Assembly: GCA_023053575.1 (NCBI GenBank)
Contig: JAKZAP010000006.1
Coordinates: forward strand, 13,773,280 to 13,837,279
DNA length: 64,000 bases
DNA from: Branchinecta lynchi
Taxonomy: Eukaryota > Arthropoda > Branchiopoda > Anostraca > Branchinectidae
Reading direction: 5' to 3'
A model generated the notes under the pieces. It searched no databases, was not told where the DNA came from, and saw nothing but the letters and a program-made list of their open reading frames with translations. Of the stretch, positions 44,571-55,320 are shown in pieces (position 1 is the stretch's first letter; each line of letters starts with the position of its first letter). The position numbers were made by a program, and so were the translations under genes.

Positions 44571-45310
44571 CCGAGTATAAAACGCAGAATCCTGGAGTGA
44601 AACCGAATGTATTTGACCATGGACGTCTTCGAAAAAGCTTCGCACTGACAGTACCGTATCGTAAGGCACTAGTTTCTGAAAAGCATGACGCGGTCTCACC
44701 AGCCAAGAAATGTCGACTTTACTGGTTGGAAACGTGAGCAGAAAAGACGAGTCCGCCGAGGTGATCACAGATTTACTCGTCACTTCACTGCCCGGCTGGA
44801 AAGAACTCCACGGAGGCCACACCTGACTGAGCGCTCTCAAAGCAGACCTCGAGCCCATCGAATATTTAAGCCGTCTCCAAAGGAGCTGATATACCTCTTG
44901 GCTTGCATATCGATGCCCTTCATGAAAAGAGCCTCAGGTGTATCGCATTTCTATTTATGGTGGCTAGTTATATAATTCTTTGTTTCTTCCGCCTACACTA
45001 GTTTGTTAACTCTTCATACATTATTCATTTTGATAAGTAACTAGACTTTGTATCGCTGTAGACTACAAGGCTTCCGACTTTCTCCCAGAATAGAGTTGAC
45101 CGTGGTCAACGAGTAGGGTATATTGCGCCCCACCAGTCCCACTCGGCACGCTACCACTAACCAGGAAACTCGGTTATATGGTCATACAGGATGCTACATG
45201 CCTGTCAAGAAAGGGTCTAGCACTGTAGAAATTTATAATTTGTGCTCCTCTAATTTGTGTTCTCCGATTGGAAACTTACCAGTTCCCGATCCCATCGATG
45301 TGATTCTAAA
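44571..45310. other. Intron sequence, no gene recognised
   Basis: Open frames at 44553-44858 (minus) and 44685-44975 (plus) lack motifs. Confidence 0.3.
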
Positions 45311-45312
45311 TT

Positions 45313-45425
45313 AGTGAACCTTCATGGAAAATATTTGTGAGTGTTTTGCGATTATGTATATTTCTTTGTCCTTTTCTAATGCCCTTACACCCTTGGGCAG
45401 TGCGTCATAAATCCTTCATTCATCC
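45313..45425 (+). mobile_element. LINE-type 3' end (TTCATTCATCC)
   Basis: After a stop, GTGAGTGTTTTGCGATTATG and CTTGGGCAGTGCGTCATAAA lead to a short TTCATTCATCC end, as in the LINE at 36547. The upstream protein (IGNLPVPDPIDVILN) is not clearly assignable. Confidence 0.45.
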
Positions 45426-45454
45426 AGTCACAACAGATAACACAAGGATGCGCG

Positions 45455-45845
45455 GCTGATACCATGGTATCTGTTACCACGGTAACTGGATTTGCAATTA
45501 GTCGTTTTTGCAGTTATCGTGGTATCTGATGTACGGTGCTCTGCAAAAACGACTATTGCCGAAATTGCACTTTACAAGTCATCCCAAAAGAAAAACAGAT
45601 ACATCACTAAGTGCTAAACTTTCTCACCAATCTGACAATATTTAATGAAAGTGAGATGACTTTTCAGATACCACGACCAGTTACCACGGTCGGACCGTAG
45701 TATCTGAATATCTGATACTACGATAACTGGCCAGATACCACGATAACTACAAAAACGACTTTTGACCGTGGTATCGGATACCACGATAACTGCAAAAACG
45801 ACTTTAGATATCAGATACCATGGTATCTGCAAGAACGCAACTATT
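45455..45845. repeat. Cluster of GATACCATGGTATC-type palindromes, locus 2
   Basis: ATACCATGGTATCTG, CCACGGTAACTGG, CAGATACCACGATAACTG and CAGATACCATGGTATCTGCA, with GCAAAAACGAC linkers, repeat seven or more times. It is the counterpart of 21960-22540 about 23 kb away and is mostly in the opposite orientation, judged by the GCAAGAACGCAACT flank. Confidence 0.8.
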
Positions 45846-46217
45846 ATGCATAAAAGAAGAGCCAAAAGACCGTTGAAAAACATCTGCTGACTGTTTTCTT
45901 TGCCATCATGAATCGGAAAAGTCAGCAGATATTTTTCGGCGGTATTTCGGATATTCCTGGCAACGCTTGCTATGCATAACGTTTGCAAAACCATAACAGA
46001 TAACATCCCATGTGTCTGATAAAACTACGCATCGTTGTGTTATCTCTTATGAAACTTCTGACAATGAGCGAAGCAGTTATCACACTTTATGATCGTTCTG
46101 TACTAGCGTTACTTCTGGTATCCCACAGTCGATAGAAATACCTGTATCCAGCTTGACCGGTTGGCCTACCGACTGAATCGAGAAAGTAAGGATAGCTCGG
46201 TTTAGGATCCCACCTAG

Positions 46218-46607
46218 AACGTGTCCGAAAGCTTTCTGGTGCTGTAAATGCTGCATTAATGCTGCATTTTCTTTTCTTTTTTCGTCCAAAAGCAGTTACC
46301 TTTTGTTCTTCTCTGACACTTCTAGAATACCAAAATATAAGTCAGGAAGAAGAAGAAGAAGAACTGTATAAAGCTGACAGAATGGATCGCTTAGTGATAT
46401 CCAACCTTCTTATCTTCTTATCTTTCCTTTCTTCGTTGGCCATGATAGCCAGTTGTCTCTGAATTTGGAATGTATGCCAAATTGTCAGTTGCCTTTTTTA
46501 ATTTGTTATATCTAACTGAGCGAAAATTTAAGTCCGAAAGCGAAATGCTGCATAAAATGCTGAATTAATTCAGCATTTTCGTTCGTTTCGGAGCTTTCGG
46601 ACACGTT
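46218..46607. mobile_element. MITE-like element with GTGTCCGAAAGCT inverted ends
   Basis: The left end AACGTGTCCGAAAGCT and the right end AGCTTTCGGACACGTT are perfect inverses. Just inside them, AATGCTGCATTAATGCTGCA and AATGCTGAATTAATTCAGCA echo each other. The flanks CCTAG and CCTAAG could be an imperfect target duplication. It is 390 bp with no coding potential. Confidence 0.8.
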
Positions 46608-46609
46608 CC

Positions 46610-47005
46610 TAAGCTTCTGGTTTTGTTTTCTTCCATCGGTCACACTCATCTAATTATCGCCTGTCGCGAAAACACGGTATGTTTTGGCAGTCGGGCAAAC
46701 GCGAAAACACGGTATGTTTCGGCAGTCGGGCGCAGTCGCGGTCGCAGCCTCAGGAGGACGGACCTCAGAGTCGAAAACCAATGGCTGATTTTCAGATCAA
46801 GGGAAATGAAGCTCAATTTCAGTGCTGAAAATCGCAACAATCTAGATGTAAAGCCTGAACAAGCGAAAACGCTATTGACTCCTTTTAGGTTCCCTTCCGA
46901 AAACGCGCCAAGAACCAAACTGAGCGTGAGCGAAGGGGAGTACCTACTAACAAAACATAATGTAGTTGTTGGGTTATTGGCTATAAAGTGTTATTGGCTG
47001 ATCTT
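46610..47005. other. Intron sequence with a 30-bp tandem duplication
   Basis: Near 46670-46735 the phrase GCGAAAACACGGTATGTTT followed by GGCAGTCGGGC occurs twice in a row. The plus-strand open frame here is antisense to POLR3E and motif-free. Confidence 0.4.
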
Positions 47006-47007
47006 AC

Positions 47008-47230
47008 CGTTTAGCATATAAGCTTTAATCATGTCTTCGAGCTTCATCTGTTTAAGCTCGCTAAGTGCCAGGTTCCTAAGGTTCTCGTCTTCGGAAGCGA
47101 TGCCAGCGGTTTCCCGGCTTAGAGAGATCGGCTTCAAGAAGCTCACCTGATACTCCTCAGGGGTGAGGGTGGACGGACACAGGGCGGGTTTATCACCGTC
47201 GCCCCGTTCAGTAAGTCGGTCAAGCAGACC
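47008..47230 (-). CDS. POLR3E: POLR3E exon, middle region
   Basis: It codes about 74 residues, from GLLDRLTERGDGDKPALCP through LTPEEYQVSFLKP to LEDMIKAYMLNG. The region matches human QYLLCPG...SPSEYLMMLMPP and then LPLADQIKILMKNVKVMPF, so it joins the dimerisation domain to the winged-helix region. The acceptor is ATGTTTCAG and the donor GTAAGATC. It leaves one base, G, which the next exon completes to Val. A tRNA-Thr-like repeat lies in each flanking intron, at 43.4 kb and 48.1 kb. Confidence 0.92.
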
Positions 47231-47654
47231 CTGAAACATAACAAGATGAATAGCGATAGTATTGCTAGTTGGCTGCAGTTTGGAACGCGAGTCTTTTCCG
47301 CGACACAAAAAAAATTCGACACAGAGCTGAAATGGTGCGGCCCGATTTTTGTCCGCTAGCAACGACGAATTCGCTTAGGTGAATGCAAATTTAAATATCC
47401 CAGTCCGTTTCCTTTGGGGGTTCTCAATTCAGACCTGATGTTAGGACCTTCTAAGCGACTTCCAGCTGTCAGGGGTCCCAGCAACGAATAAATGTCAATA
47501 TTTCCGTGATCAGCTGTCAAATTGTACAACAAGGGCTTGTAATTTGTTGTTCACTACTCCACCCACTGCGCTTCCTATAGCATGATTTCTCGAGAATCTT
47601 CAACGGTCTAAGTTTTCTCCGTAGCCGCTAGATGACACGCAACTATGGCACAGA

Positions 47655-48010
47655 GTAATAATAATAACGGTCTTTATTTCCTTATTAGCTTGTATTATAC
47701 ACGCTAGCACTGGATCGTCATTCACGCAAATAACGTATGACAATTACATAAGTAGACATTTCATCTACGCGTACAACTTGAAAATATAATCTGACTTAAC
47801 TAGAATTAAAATATTCGGTAAAATAGGGTACAAAGGATTTCAGGCAACGATCTGTCGAGTTTATGTGTGGTCTTTCTAGTCTCTGGGAATCAGCGTCCCT
47901 CTGTCTCTGTCGCGTATTAGGCCTGCTGTTTGCTGTAGTCTCAAAATCAGGAAGAACGGCACGAAGAGCATGTGATGCCAGACACGAACATGCTGCTCTT
48001 CTACGCTTTC
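47655..48010 (-). mobile_element. LINE 3' end, inverted, with (TTA)n tail
   Basis: On the minus strand a frame reads CLKSFVPYFTEYFNSS then stop, the typical S F.P......N.. ending of non-LTR ORF2 proteins. It ends GGAAATAAAGACCGTTATTA and TTATTA near 47660. Upstream the frame is broken. Confidence 0.7.
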
Positions 48011-48073
48011 TCTTTCGACAGATATACCTGATTCACAAGGCAATCGAAGAAACGGTAGCATTCACTCTGATAG

Positions 48074-48276
48074 CATTTAATAAGTAGTGAACTGGAAGAC
48101 AAAAATGCTCCTCAGCTGGGATTTGAACCCTAGACCCTTTGCTTACAAGGCAGGCGCTCTACCAACTGAGCTACCGAGAGGCTTGAGAACAGAGTTCGCA
48201 AAACACTACAATAGTCTGATAGAAGCCGGCCATAGGAACAGTGATCCCGCCCGAAGGCAAATTCACTAACCAGTTC
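48074..48276 (-). repeat. Dispersed repeat carrying a tRNA-Thr-like module, copy 2
   Basis: This is the same unit as 43288-43489, here on the minus strand, the sense strand of POLR3E. It lies beside the LINE fragment 47655-48010. The two copies differ by scattered substitutions and small indels. Confidence 0.85.
48108..48180 (-). tRNA. tRNA-Thr(UGU)-like sequence, better preserved copy
   Basis: The A box TAGCTCAGTTGGTAGAGC forms a perfect D stem. The anticodon loop CTTGTAA gives TGT. The T loop is TTCAAAT with a stem of GGG/CCC plus one mismatch. The acceptor pairs apart from the first base pair. The anticodon stem again has two mismatches (CCTGC against GCAAA). A TTTTT terminator follows. 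A functional tRNA is doubtful; Pol III transcription is plausible. Confidence 0.7.
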
Positions 48277-48279
48277 AAA

Positions 48280-48765
48280 TCCCCATGTCATGGAAATCAC
48301 TCTAATAGCCCTAAAGAGTTCCCATCAGTGCCATAGTGGACGAAGCTTCTGTAAATAAATAGGGGAGACGATCGGTATATTAAAAGATAGATAGCGAAAG
48401 ACCTTCCGAAAACACACTGTTTATGCCTGTTTCATGAATTTATAGGTGAAAGCCTTTTTTGCTGCAATTATATTATATTATTATCATAGCTTACTCATAG
48501 GAGCCTTCCACTTTTATCCCATAACCACCTATTTATCCTATGATACCCGTGGAAAATCTGCATGTCCATCGCTGTGTTTCCTAAGTTATAATTTTTGTTG
48601 TCAAACAGATAGCAAAAACATGGAGGATAGCTCTTGGTAGCTTCACGCATTGTCTAGAATGTTCCGAAGGCAACCACAACTACCTTTATGTCATAATTAT
48701 GTACACAGGACAGTATCCATTATATCTCTGTTTAATTAGTCACTACATTGTAACTCTGCTCCATT
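48280..48765 (+). other. Intron sequence with a LINE-like 3' end
   Basis: TAGCGAAAGACCTTCCGAAA and GGTGAAAGCCTTTTTTGCTG with ATTATATTATATTATTATC resemble the 3' UTR of the LINE at 54259-54600. No coding part remains. Confidence 0.4.
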
Positions 48766-48768
48766 TTC

Positions 48769-50005
48769 AACGAGACCTAAAGTTTCGACGGGATCCGAAA
48801 AATTGAATATCTCATACAGACAATTTTGTCGTGTAGATATCTGGTCTTCGCCTGACTCCTTGAACATTTTTACGATCGAGATTTAGAAACTGAATAAGAC
48901 CAATGGCTAATGATCTGAGAAAATCAAGTTCAGATATGGATTCAGCATGTGTGTTTACTCCTATACAGCTATACATCATATCTTATACTTTGACGAAAAC
49001 GATCAAAACTACCTGCCTTACCTGTGCCAAATTTCCGGTTTCGGCCGCATTGCAGGCGAACTACTTGTCCGGCAAAAAACTAAAGCTCAAAAAGGAATTC
49101 AGCATATCTCCTTACCTCCCCTCTGATCAACTTCAGATAAAACTTTAACTTTTAATACATTTTCAGATTTTTGCGAGATTTCGGGCGAACTGTTTGTCCG
49201 CAGCGACAATAATTATAGCCTAATATACGGATTCGGCATGTCTTCCTACCCCTAAATCAAACATCTTATCAAGTTCCGATAAAACTTTTACTTTAGATTA
49301 TTTCCTTCAGCCCAAGCTGACTGCGAATCGTATATGACGGTCCAAAACGGAGAAGTCAGCTACATTTTACTAGAGCTATATTCCGGCCATTTTTGGCAAG
49401 GGTCCTCTTCCAGCTCAAGCTGGAAAACGAAGGAGCCTGAAGAGGATCCTTGCCAAGAAGGGCCGAAATATAGCTCTAGTAAAATGTAGGTGACCTCCGT
49501 TTTGCACCGTCATATATAACTTTTCTATTACCCTTTACCTTTCTTTTTCCCGTTTTGGCCAGATTACGGGAGAACTGCTTGTCCAACAAGAAAATAATTG
49601 CCATATGATTGTTCAGCATGTATCCTTACCTCCAAACTGAACATCTATCAATTTCAAATAACACTTTTACTTTTAACAACGTTTCCGGTTTTGGCCGGAT
49701 TTCGCCTGAACTACTTGTCAATCGAGAAAAGGATTTTCATTTCTGTTGAGCATGTCTTCTTATCCATAAATGGACTATCGCATTACCTGTTAAAAATATT
49801 TTGTTCGCCCCTTAATTTGCCCCTCTCCCCCGCTCCTAAACATAGGACTACAGAGCCCATCTACGAACTCGACCTCTCCATTGACCTAAAGAGCTTTCAC
49901 ACAAAATTTCATCGAGATACCTCAATCCCTTTTCATGCTGACAGACGGACGGACGGACAACTTTTAGGAAGTCATCCCTCCACCCTACGTTTTGGGATCC
50001 CAAAA
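48769..50005 (+). mobile_element. Family A element, 1.24 kb, interrupted by MITE M2
   Basis: The head (CGAGACCTAAAGTTTCGACG, GGGATCCGAAAA), units, the ACAGACGGACGGACGG run and the end ACGTTTTGGGATCCCAA are all present. Between 49296 and 49530 the unit zone is interrupted by a MITE. Confidence 0.85.
49305..49520. mobile_element. MITE-like element M2, copy inside family A
   Basis: The arms CCAAAACGGAGAAGTCAGCT and the inverse ending GACCTCCGTTTTGCA enclose a GGCAAGGGTCCTCTTCCAGC region. That region is itself mirrored by GAAGAGGATCCTTGCC, giving a long imperfect hairpin. It is a relative of 17354-17575. Confidence 0.8.
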
Positions 50006-50009
50006 ACAT

Positions 50010-50450
50010 TACAAACCGCTTCGGTTATTTATAGCAGCACTCCAGACCACTTGCTATTAGTAATGCACTAAAAATTATATAGCGAGTGTGTTTGCCGTAA
50101 AAGCTTGTGAAAACAGTAATCGATAATCTGATTACTGACGAAAAGAGCTCAGTACGAGTTAAACACCAAAGAAAAAGAACAATATAGTCAACCCCAGCAG
50201 ATTCCAGACCTTCATCCTATCTCATAAACATGCAATATCATGCTAAGAAACCCCATTTACCAGATCCATTACTCAGAAAAAATATTATAAAACAATTAGG
50301 TTCATTTTCGATCGGGTCCCGACCAGACTATTCATCCGAGGCGAGAAGAAATAATATTTTCCTGATTCATATTTTCCAGTATATCAACCTTCCACCCAGT
50401 TCTAAACATGAACGTCTTGTATTCCCAAATTTCGCATCCCCTCTCCCTTG
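50010..50450. other. Intron sequence, no gene or repeat recognised
   Basis: An AT-rich gap between two family A elements. Confidence 0.35.
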
Positions 50451-50452
50451 AC

Positions 50453-50508
50453 GTAAACAAGACCAGAGGTTTCGATGGGATCCCCAAAATGTAATATCTG
50501 ATCCAGAC
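50453..50508 (+). mobile_element. Family A element, head before a LINE insertion
   Basis: ACAAGACCAGAGGTTTCGAT and GGGATCCCCAAAATG run up to GATCCAGAC, where a LINE begins. The element continues at 51743. Confidence 0.85.
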
Positions 50509-51742
50509 TGATCCCCCAAGGAACTCTAATGGGACCAATTTTCTTTTTAATAATGATCAATAGCCTATTGACTGACCACCCAGATCGTTGGAAGTACGTG
50601 GACGACCTGTCTGCACTGGAGTTATGTCGACGGAATATAAAAAGTTCAATTTCGGCTCTACTTGAGGACGCTACTAAGCAAGCGTCTTTGTCGAAGATGA
50701 GGGTTAACTCCCAAAAATCATCGATCATGACTGTGATTTTTTTAAAATCCGTCACCTCTTTCACAGACCCCATTCCTCCCGAAATCTCCGTTAGTTTTAT
50801 TAAATTACTTGGAGTTACTATTTCAGCTGACATGAAGTGGGATGCCCATGTTCAAAACATCCTCAAACAAGCTTCCCCTTCGGTTTCCCTGTTAAAACTT
50901 ATGAAAAAATTTTCTTGCCCCCCGAAGGATCTCCTCCAACTGTACTGTTCGTTTATCCGGCCAATACTGGAGGATGCTTGTCCAGTGTGGCATTTTGGGC
51001 TTACCTCTGAGCATGTTTATAAGATTGAAAACATTCAAAAACGAGCGCTTAGGATCATTAATGGGGAGGGGAAGCTTCCTTACCATTATCTGCTTGGCAA
51101 GTTCAGGCTCACCACCTTGGACGCGAGAAGAAACCTTCTATGCCTTAATTTCGGCACCAAGACCCTGTCTGTTCCCAGATTGCGTCCCATTCTCCCCGAA
51201 CCCTACACACCCATCCGCAATAGACCGCAGCGCGACAAGGCTCAGAAAGTACCCAAATTAAATCCAGTCCCCACAAAACATGAAAGGTACCGAAGGAGTT
51301 TTGTTCCAAGTTTTGTTGAATTGTACAACAGCCAGTAAACATAGTCATTATTTTTGTTGAATTTGTTAGTTTTTGACCCTTTTAGAATGTTTTATTTTGT
51401 TTTATATATATTTTTAAGTGAAATTACTTTTGACGTAATGATTAAAAATTTACTTTGATTGAATTTGAAAAAAAAAAAATTTTACCGTTTCTTTAAAGTG
51501 ATTTTTATTTTTTTTAGAAGTTTTTGGCAAAATGTTCGCCGAATGAGCCTATCGTGTAAATTGTGGTAGTGAAGTTTTGTATCGACTGATGAATTTGTTA
51601 CGAATTATGTTGTAATTATTATTGAACTGACAAATTGATTCGAGTGTTTAGTTATGTTTGGAAGTAGAAGTCAAATTCGGCGTTCACGCTGTGAAAGTTA
51701 CTTTTTAGAATTAAAAATCTACTACTACTACTACTACTACTA
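50509..51742 (+). mobile_element. 5'-truncated LINE with intact RT C-terminal frame and (CTA)n tail
   Basis: The frame is open from LIPQGTLMGPIFFLIMINSL (RT motif before the active site) through YVDD at 50595-50606 and SVSFIKLLGVTISADMKWD to ERYRRSFVPSFVELYN, with a stop at 51338. YVDD stands where YADD is usual. About 270 codons are uninterrupted, so this is the youngest LINE here. The 3' UTR carries GTCAAATTCGGCGTTCACGC and ends in eight or nine CTA units. CAGAC flanks both sides (50504-50508 and 51743-51747) as a short target duplication. The N-terminal RT and endonuclease are absent. Confidence 0.93.
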
Positions 51743-52683
51743 CAGACAAATGCGAGGACAAATGGGTCTTGTAGATATACAGTCTTCGCCAGACTCCTTC
51801 AACACTATCCCTATTAAGATTTAGAAACAGAAAGAAGGCCAATGGCTAACCATCTGAGAAAACGAAGTTCAGATGTGGATTTAGCATGTGTATTTACCCG
51901 TAGGCTATACGTCATATCAACTTTGACGAAACTGATCAAATCTTCCTGCCTTACTTCTACCAAATCTCCGATTTCGACTGGATTCCGGGAGCCCAAAAAC
52001 GAATTCAGCGTATCTCCTTACACATATGTCGAACATCTAATCAACTTCAGATAAAACTTTAGCTTTAGAAAACTTTCAGGTTTCTGCCCGAACTATATGT
52101 CCTGTTTGAAGATAATTGTCAAAAACCGGATTCAGCATGTCTTCTTAGTTAGGTAAGAAGTTATTACCCCTAAGTCGGACATCTAATCAACTTCAGATAA
52201 TACTTTCAATTTTAACAGATTTTCGGTTTCGGCCGGATTCCGCACGAACTACTTGTCCGACGAGAAAATGATTTTCATAGAATTGTTCAGCATATCTTCT
52301 TAGCCCCGAACATCTAATCAACTTTAAATAAAAATTTTACTTCTAACAAACATTCCGGTTTTTGCCGGATTCCGGGCGAACTACTTGTCCGGCGAGAAAA
52401 CGGTTTTCACATTCGTGTTCAGCATGTCTTCTTACCTCTAAATCGACTACCTTACTATCTGCTAACAAAAACTTTTCGCTCCTTAATTTTAACCCCCACA
52501 CCTTTAGCTACAGAGCCCATCTACGAACTCGACCTCAGCCCTGACCTAAAGAGTCGTCAGACCAAGTTTCACCAAAATATCTCATTCCTTTCGTGCTGAA
52601 CGACGGGCGGACAGACAGACAGACAGACGGACAACTTTTACGAAGTCATAGGTATCCCTCCACTTAGGTTTTGGGATCCCATA
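51743..52683 (+). mobile_element. Family A element, part after the LINE insertion
   Basis: It resumes CAGACAAATGCGAGG and ATGGGTCTTGTAGATATAC. About five units follow, then the tail with GGACAGACAGACAGACAGAC and the end TTTTGGGATCCCATAA. Together with 50453-50508 it forms a full element of about 1 kb. Confidence 0.85.
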
Positions 52684-52684
52684 A

Positions 52685-53100
52685 ATAACTCGGCCTTACT
52701 CTTGGCACTAGTTCATCGAGCAATCTTTCATATTTTCTGGTAATATTTGCTGGCTTCAAGAAAACATTACTTCCCTTTTTACCAAACCCAAATCAACCTA
52801 TATGCCTGGACTAATAAACCCTCTTCAAATAAAAATCAAATTTGGGGGTTATTAAACCTAGCATGTCTACGCCCCGCGCCATGTGTATCGACTATCGAGC
52901 AAAAGCAAAAATATGACATCTTCGACAGGCGAACCATTGAATATCGTGCCTGCAGTATAAGGCTCTACCCTTCAGCCCAAGCACGACTCTTATAACTGAG
53001 CTCCCGATTTTTATATTCGACCCGCAGCAACTCAATGTAGCGAAAATTCGAAAATGTACAAAGATTAAAACAAAACAAAAAATAATCTGAAGCCCCCCTT
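52685..53100. other. Intron sequence, no gene or repeat recognised
   Basis: No family unit or coding motif was seen; the open frame at 52747-52995 is motif-free. Confidence 0.35.
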
Positions 53101-53104
53101 CCTA

Positions 53105-53335
53105 TCACAAACGTATAGGGCAGCGGGGCTTACCTACGAACTTACCTACAAAATACATAGATAGATATCATAGTTGATAGTGGCTAAGAGATTTGGAGGT
53201 AAGAATACATGCTGAACATTCATATGGAAATCATTTTCTCGTCGGACAAGTAGTTCGCCCGTAATCCGGCCAAAACTGGAAAATTTGTTGAAAGTAAAAG
53301 TTTTATCTGAACTTGATAAGATGTTTCATGCTGAA
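53105..53335 (-). mobile_element. Family A fragment, inverted
   Basis: Inverted phrases CTCGTCGGACAAGTAGTTCG, GTAATCCGGCCAAAACTGG and GTTTTATCTGAACTTGATAA mark one and a half units plus part of the tail. Both termini are absent. Confidence 0.7.
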
Positions 53336-53339
53336 TTAT

Positions 53340-53875
53340 TAGAGCGTTACTGTTAAAGGGGTTTATGATAATATCAAATATTTTCGGGGGGTAGGCGAAT
53401 GTCTAGAACAGTGGTTCTAGATGTTCCTATTTCCGTGTTGCGTACCCTTAATTAAGTTTGAAAAAGGTTGCATACCCCTTTTTGAAGAATCAGAGTTCTA
53501 CTATTCTAATAAGATGCGTCAAGATCAGATCGCCAAAAAGACGTCATTTATTGTCATAAGTGGTAAGGATTTAACGTGTAAAAATATATACAACCAAAGG
53601 AGATACTTGAGGCTGCAAGGTTGTCAATTTCATTCTCGTCCGTAAACTGGTCAAGGGTCAGAAAAACATTTGCGCTGTTTCTTTGAAACTTCGTAAGTGA
53701 AAAATCTAATTTCTTGACAAAAGCAGATACTTTCGAATTCAGGGATTTGGGGCCTTGGCTCACCCCTTACGAGGGTCTCGCGTACCCCTTTGTGTACGCG
53801 TACCGCCGGTTGGTAACCACTCATCTAAAGACCGGATTGTCTATGTTAGAAGGATGAACAAAGATTAACTCCACT
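53340..53875. other. Intron sequence, no gene recognised
   Basis: GTTGCGTACCCTTAATTAAG and CTCGCGTACCCCTTTGTGTA are loosely similar to each other in opposite parts of the stretch. An inverted family A head scrap lies at 53880-53903 (ATCCCATCAAAACCTTTGG). Confidence 0.35.
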
Positions 53876-53950
53876 TTGAGATCCCATCAAAACCTTTGGT
53901 ATATTTCGCGTGCCTTGTTGAAGGTGTGAAGACCTTAGCGATATTCTTAC

Positions 53951-54105
53951 CTTACTTTGTTCTACCTCGTCCAGGCACTTGAGGTCCCACCAGGGCTCGT
54001 TTTTTCGCTGTTCCTCAGCACTTTTTCTCTCCTTTTCTTTCTTTGCTTTTTCACTGTCAGGCTTTATAAATTTCTTAGTTACCAATTGCATCTTTTCGTC
54101 GTCGT
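53951..54105 (-). CDS. POLR3E: POLR3E exon, acidic and lysine-rich linker with EPWW
   Basis: The exon begins DDDEKMQLVTKKFIKPDSEK and then has a charged, helical stretch ending KNEPWWDLKCLDEVEQSK. Human RPC5 has DDVKQITVRFSRPESEQARQ and then EEPWVHLHYYG at the same place. The acceptor is TTTCTTTGCAG and the chosen donor is GTAAGAATAT. A nearby GTAAGG inside AGTAAGGTAAG is also possible, but only the chosen site keeps the frame into the next exon. The exon ends in phase 0. Confidence 0.92.
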
Positions 54106-54225
54106 CTGCAAAGAAACAAAGCTCGAATGAAATGCTTACCCTTCAAGAATGGTCTGAAAACAAAACGTCCGAAACAATCTTCCCTTAGCACATCACACTA
54201 CTACATTTACTCCACTTTCTGAAAC

Positions 54226-54258
54226 CGGGCGGTTATAAATAAATTACTTACTTACTAC
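54226..54258 (+). mobile_element. LINE-type 3' tail (TTAC)n
   Basis: CGGTTATAAATAAATTACTT and ACTTACTAC end a truncated element. The next LINE fragment follows at once. Confidence 0.5.
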
Positions 54259-54600
54259 GGGGTGATTTGATCGAAACTTTTAAAATTTGCCATAGTTATT
54301 ATGATAACATAAGGTCTGATGATGTCCTCACTACAGGTCTCAGAGGACACAACTTGAAACTGAGTGGTAAGAAATTTCGAAAAGACACAGGAAAATAAAG
54401 CTTTAGGAACCGAATAGTAGAATATTGGAATAATCTCCCAGAAAGTATTGTAAATGCCGAAAATATCAACCAACTCAAATCAGGTGTCGACTGCAACCTG
54501 GCTGAAATTCAATTTAGTGTGTAAAGTGTTCGGAGAAATTTATAGAGGTGAAAGCCTTATTATTGCGATTATATATTTATATACATATATCACCTACTGT
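54259..54600 (+). mobile_element. LINE C-terminal fragment, GDLIETFK...LRGHNLKL
   Basis: The frame reads GDLIETFKICHSYYDN, then LTTGLRGHNLKLSGKKFRK, one stop, and then FRNRIVEYWNNLPESIVNAE. This is the very typical end of one non-LTR group (GDLIE.FK, LRGH..KL, FF.R....WN.LP..VV). A 3' UTR with GGTGAAAGCCTTATTATTGC and an ATATATTTATATAC tail follows. The pieces at 28965 and 38390 belong to the same lineage. Confidence 0.88.
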
Positions 54601-54667
54601 TCCTCGCACAGAGTTTAGCTCCTCGTACCAAGTATTACCAAGGGCCCATGATGTGTTTGATGGAGCT

Positions 54668-55117
54668 AAACGGCAAGTCAGCTGAGATTTTACTGCAGCG
54701 ATTTTTCGTCCTCCTTGTCAAGGGTTCTACTCAGGCCAAAGCAAGAAATAAGGATCTGCTATATATCCAGGCCTGGACATGGAAATTCAGGGCCCTTAGA
54801 CAGTCGGGTCCTCCTTTTTGGAAATTTAGCAAAACAAACTTATAATTTTGTTTTTGTATTTATTTAACGTACTTAAAATCAGAAATGAAATAGACAAGTA
54901 CCAAACATACTTTTTGACATACTGTAATTACCACTTCAACCGCCGTCGGAAAATTATGGACCCTGGCCCAGCCTTCCACTGCTGCTCTCAGAATATGAAC
55001 CAGATGGCAGATCCTTGTTTCTGTTTTTCTCTACTTGTTTCTTCAGCTAAAATTTCAGCTGACTTATCCGGTTAGTGTCATCGACATGGTTCGCAGTCAG
55101 CTTGGCCTGAAGTAATA
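54668..55117. mobile_element. MITE M2 relative, widely separated arms
   Basis: The left arm CGGCAAGTCAGCTGAGATTT with CTTGTCAAGGGTTCTACTC and the right arm AAATTTCAGCTGACTTATCC with CGCAGTCAGCTTGGCCTGAA are about 450 bp apart. Unrelated sequence lies between them. It is either a longer form of the element or one that received an insertion. Confidence 0.55.
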
Positions 55118-55320
55118 CTTATTCCCGTGACTGATCATTCCAAACTATTCACAAAGACCCTGTGCTAGCATGATTTCCGCCATTATCTTGGCCACTGTCC
55201 ATCCCTCTCTCCTTATTCTATAACAACAATACTCAATTACTTTGGTCTGAAAATGGGCCATACAGCGGTGAACAAGAGCTGCCTACACAAACGGTATGTT
55301 CCAACCTTCTTACAATAGTA

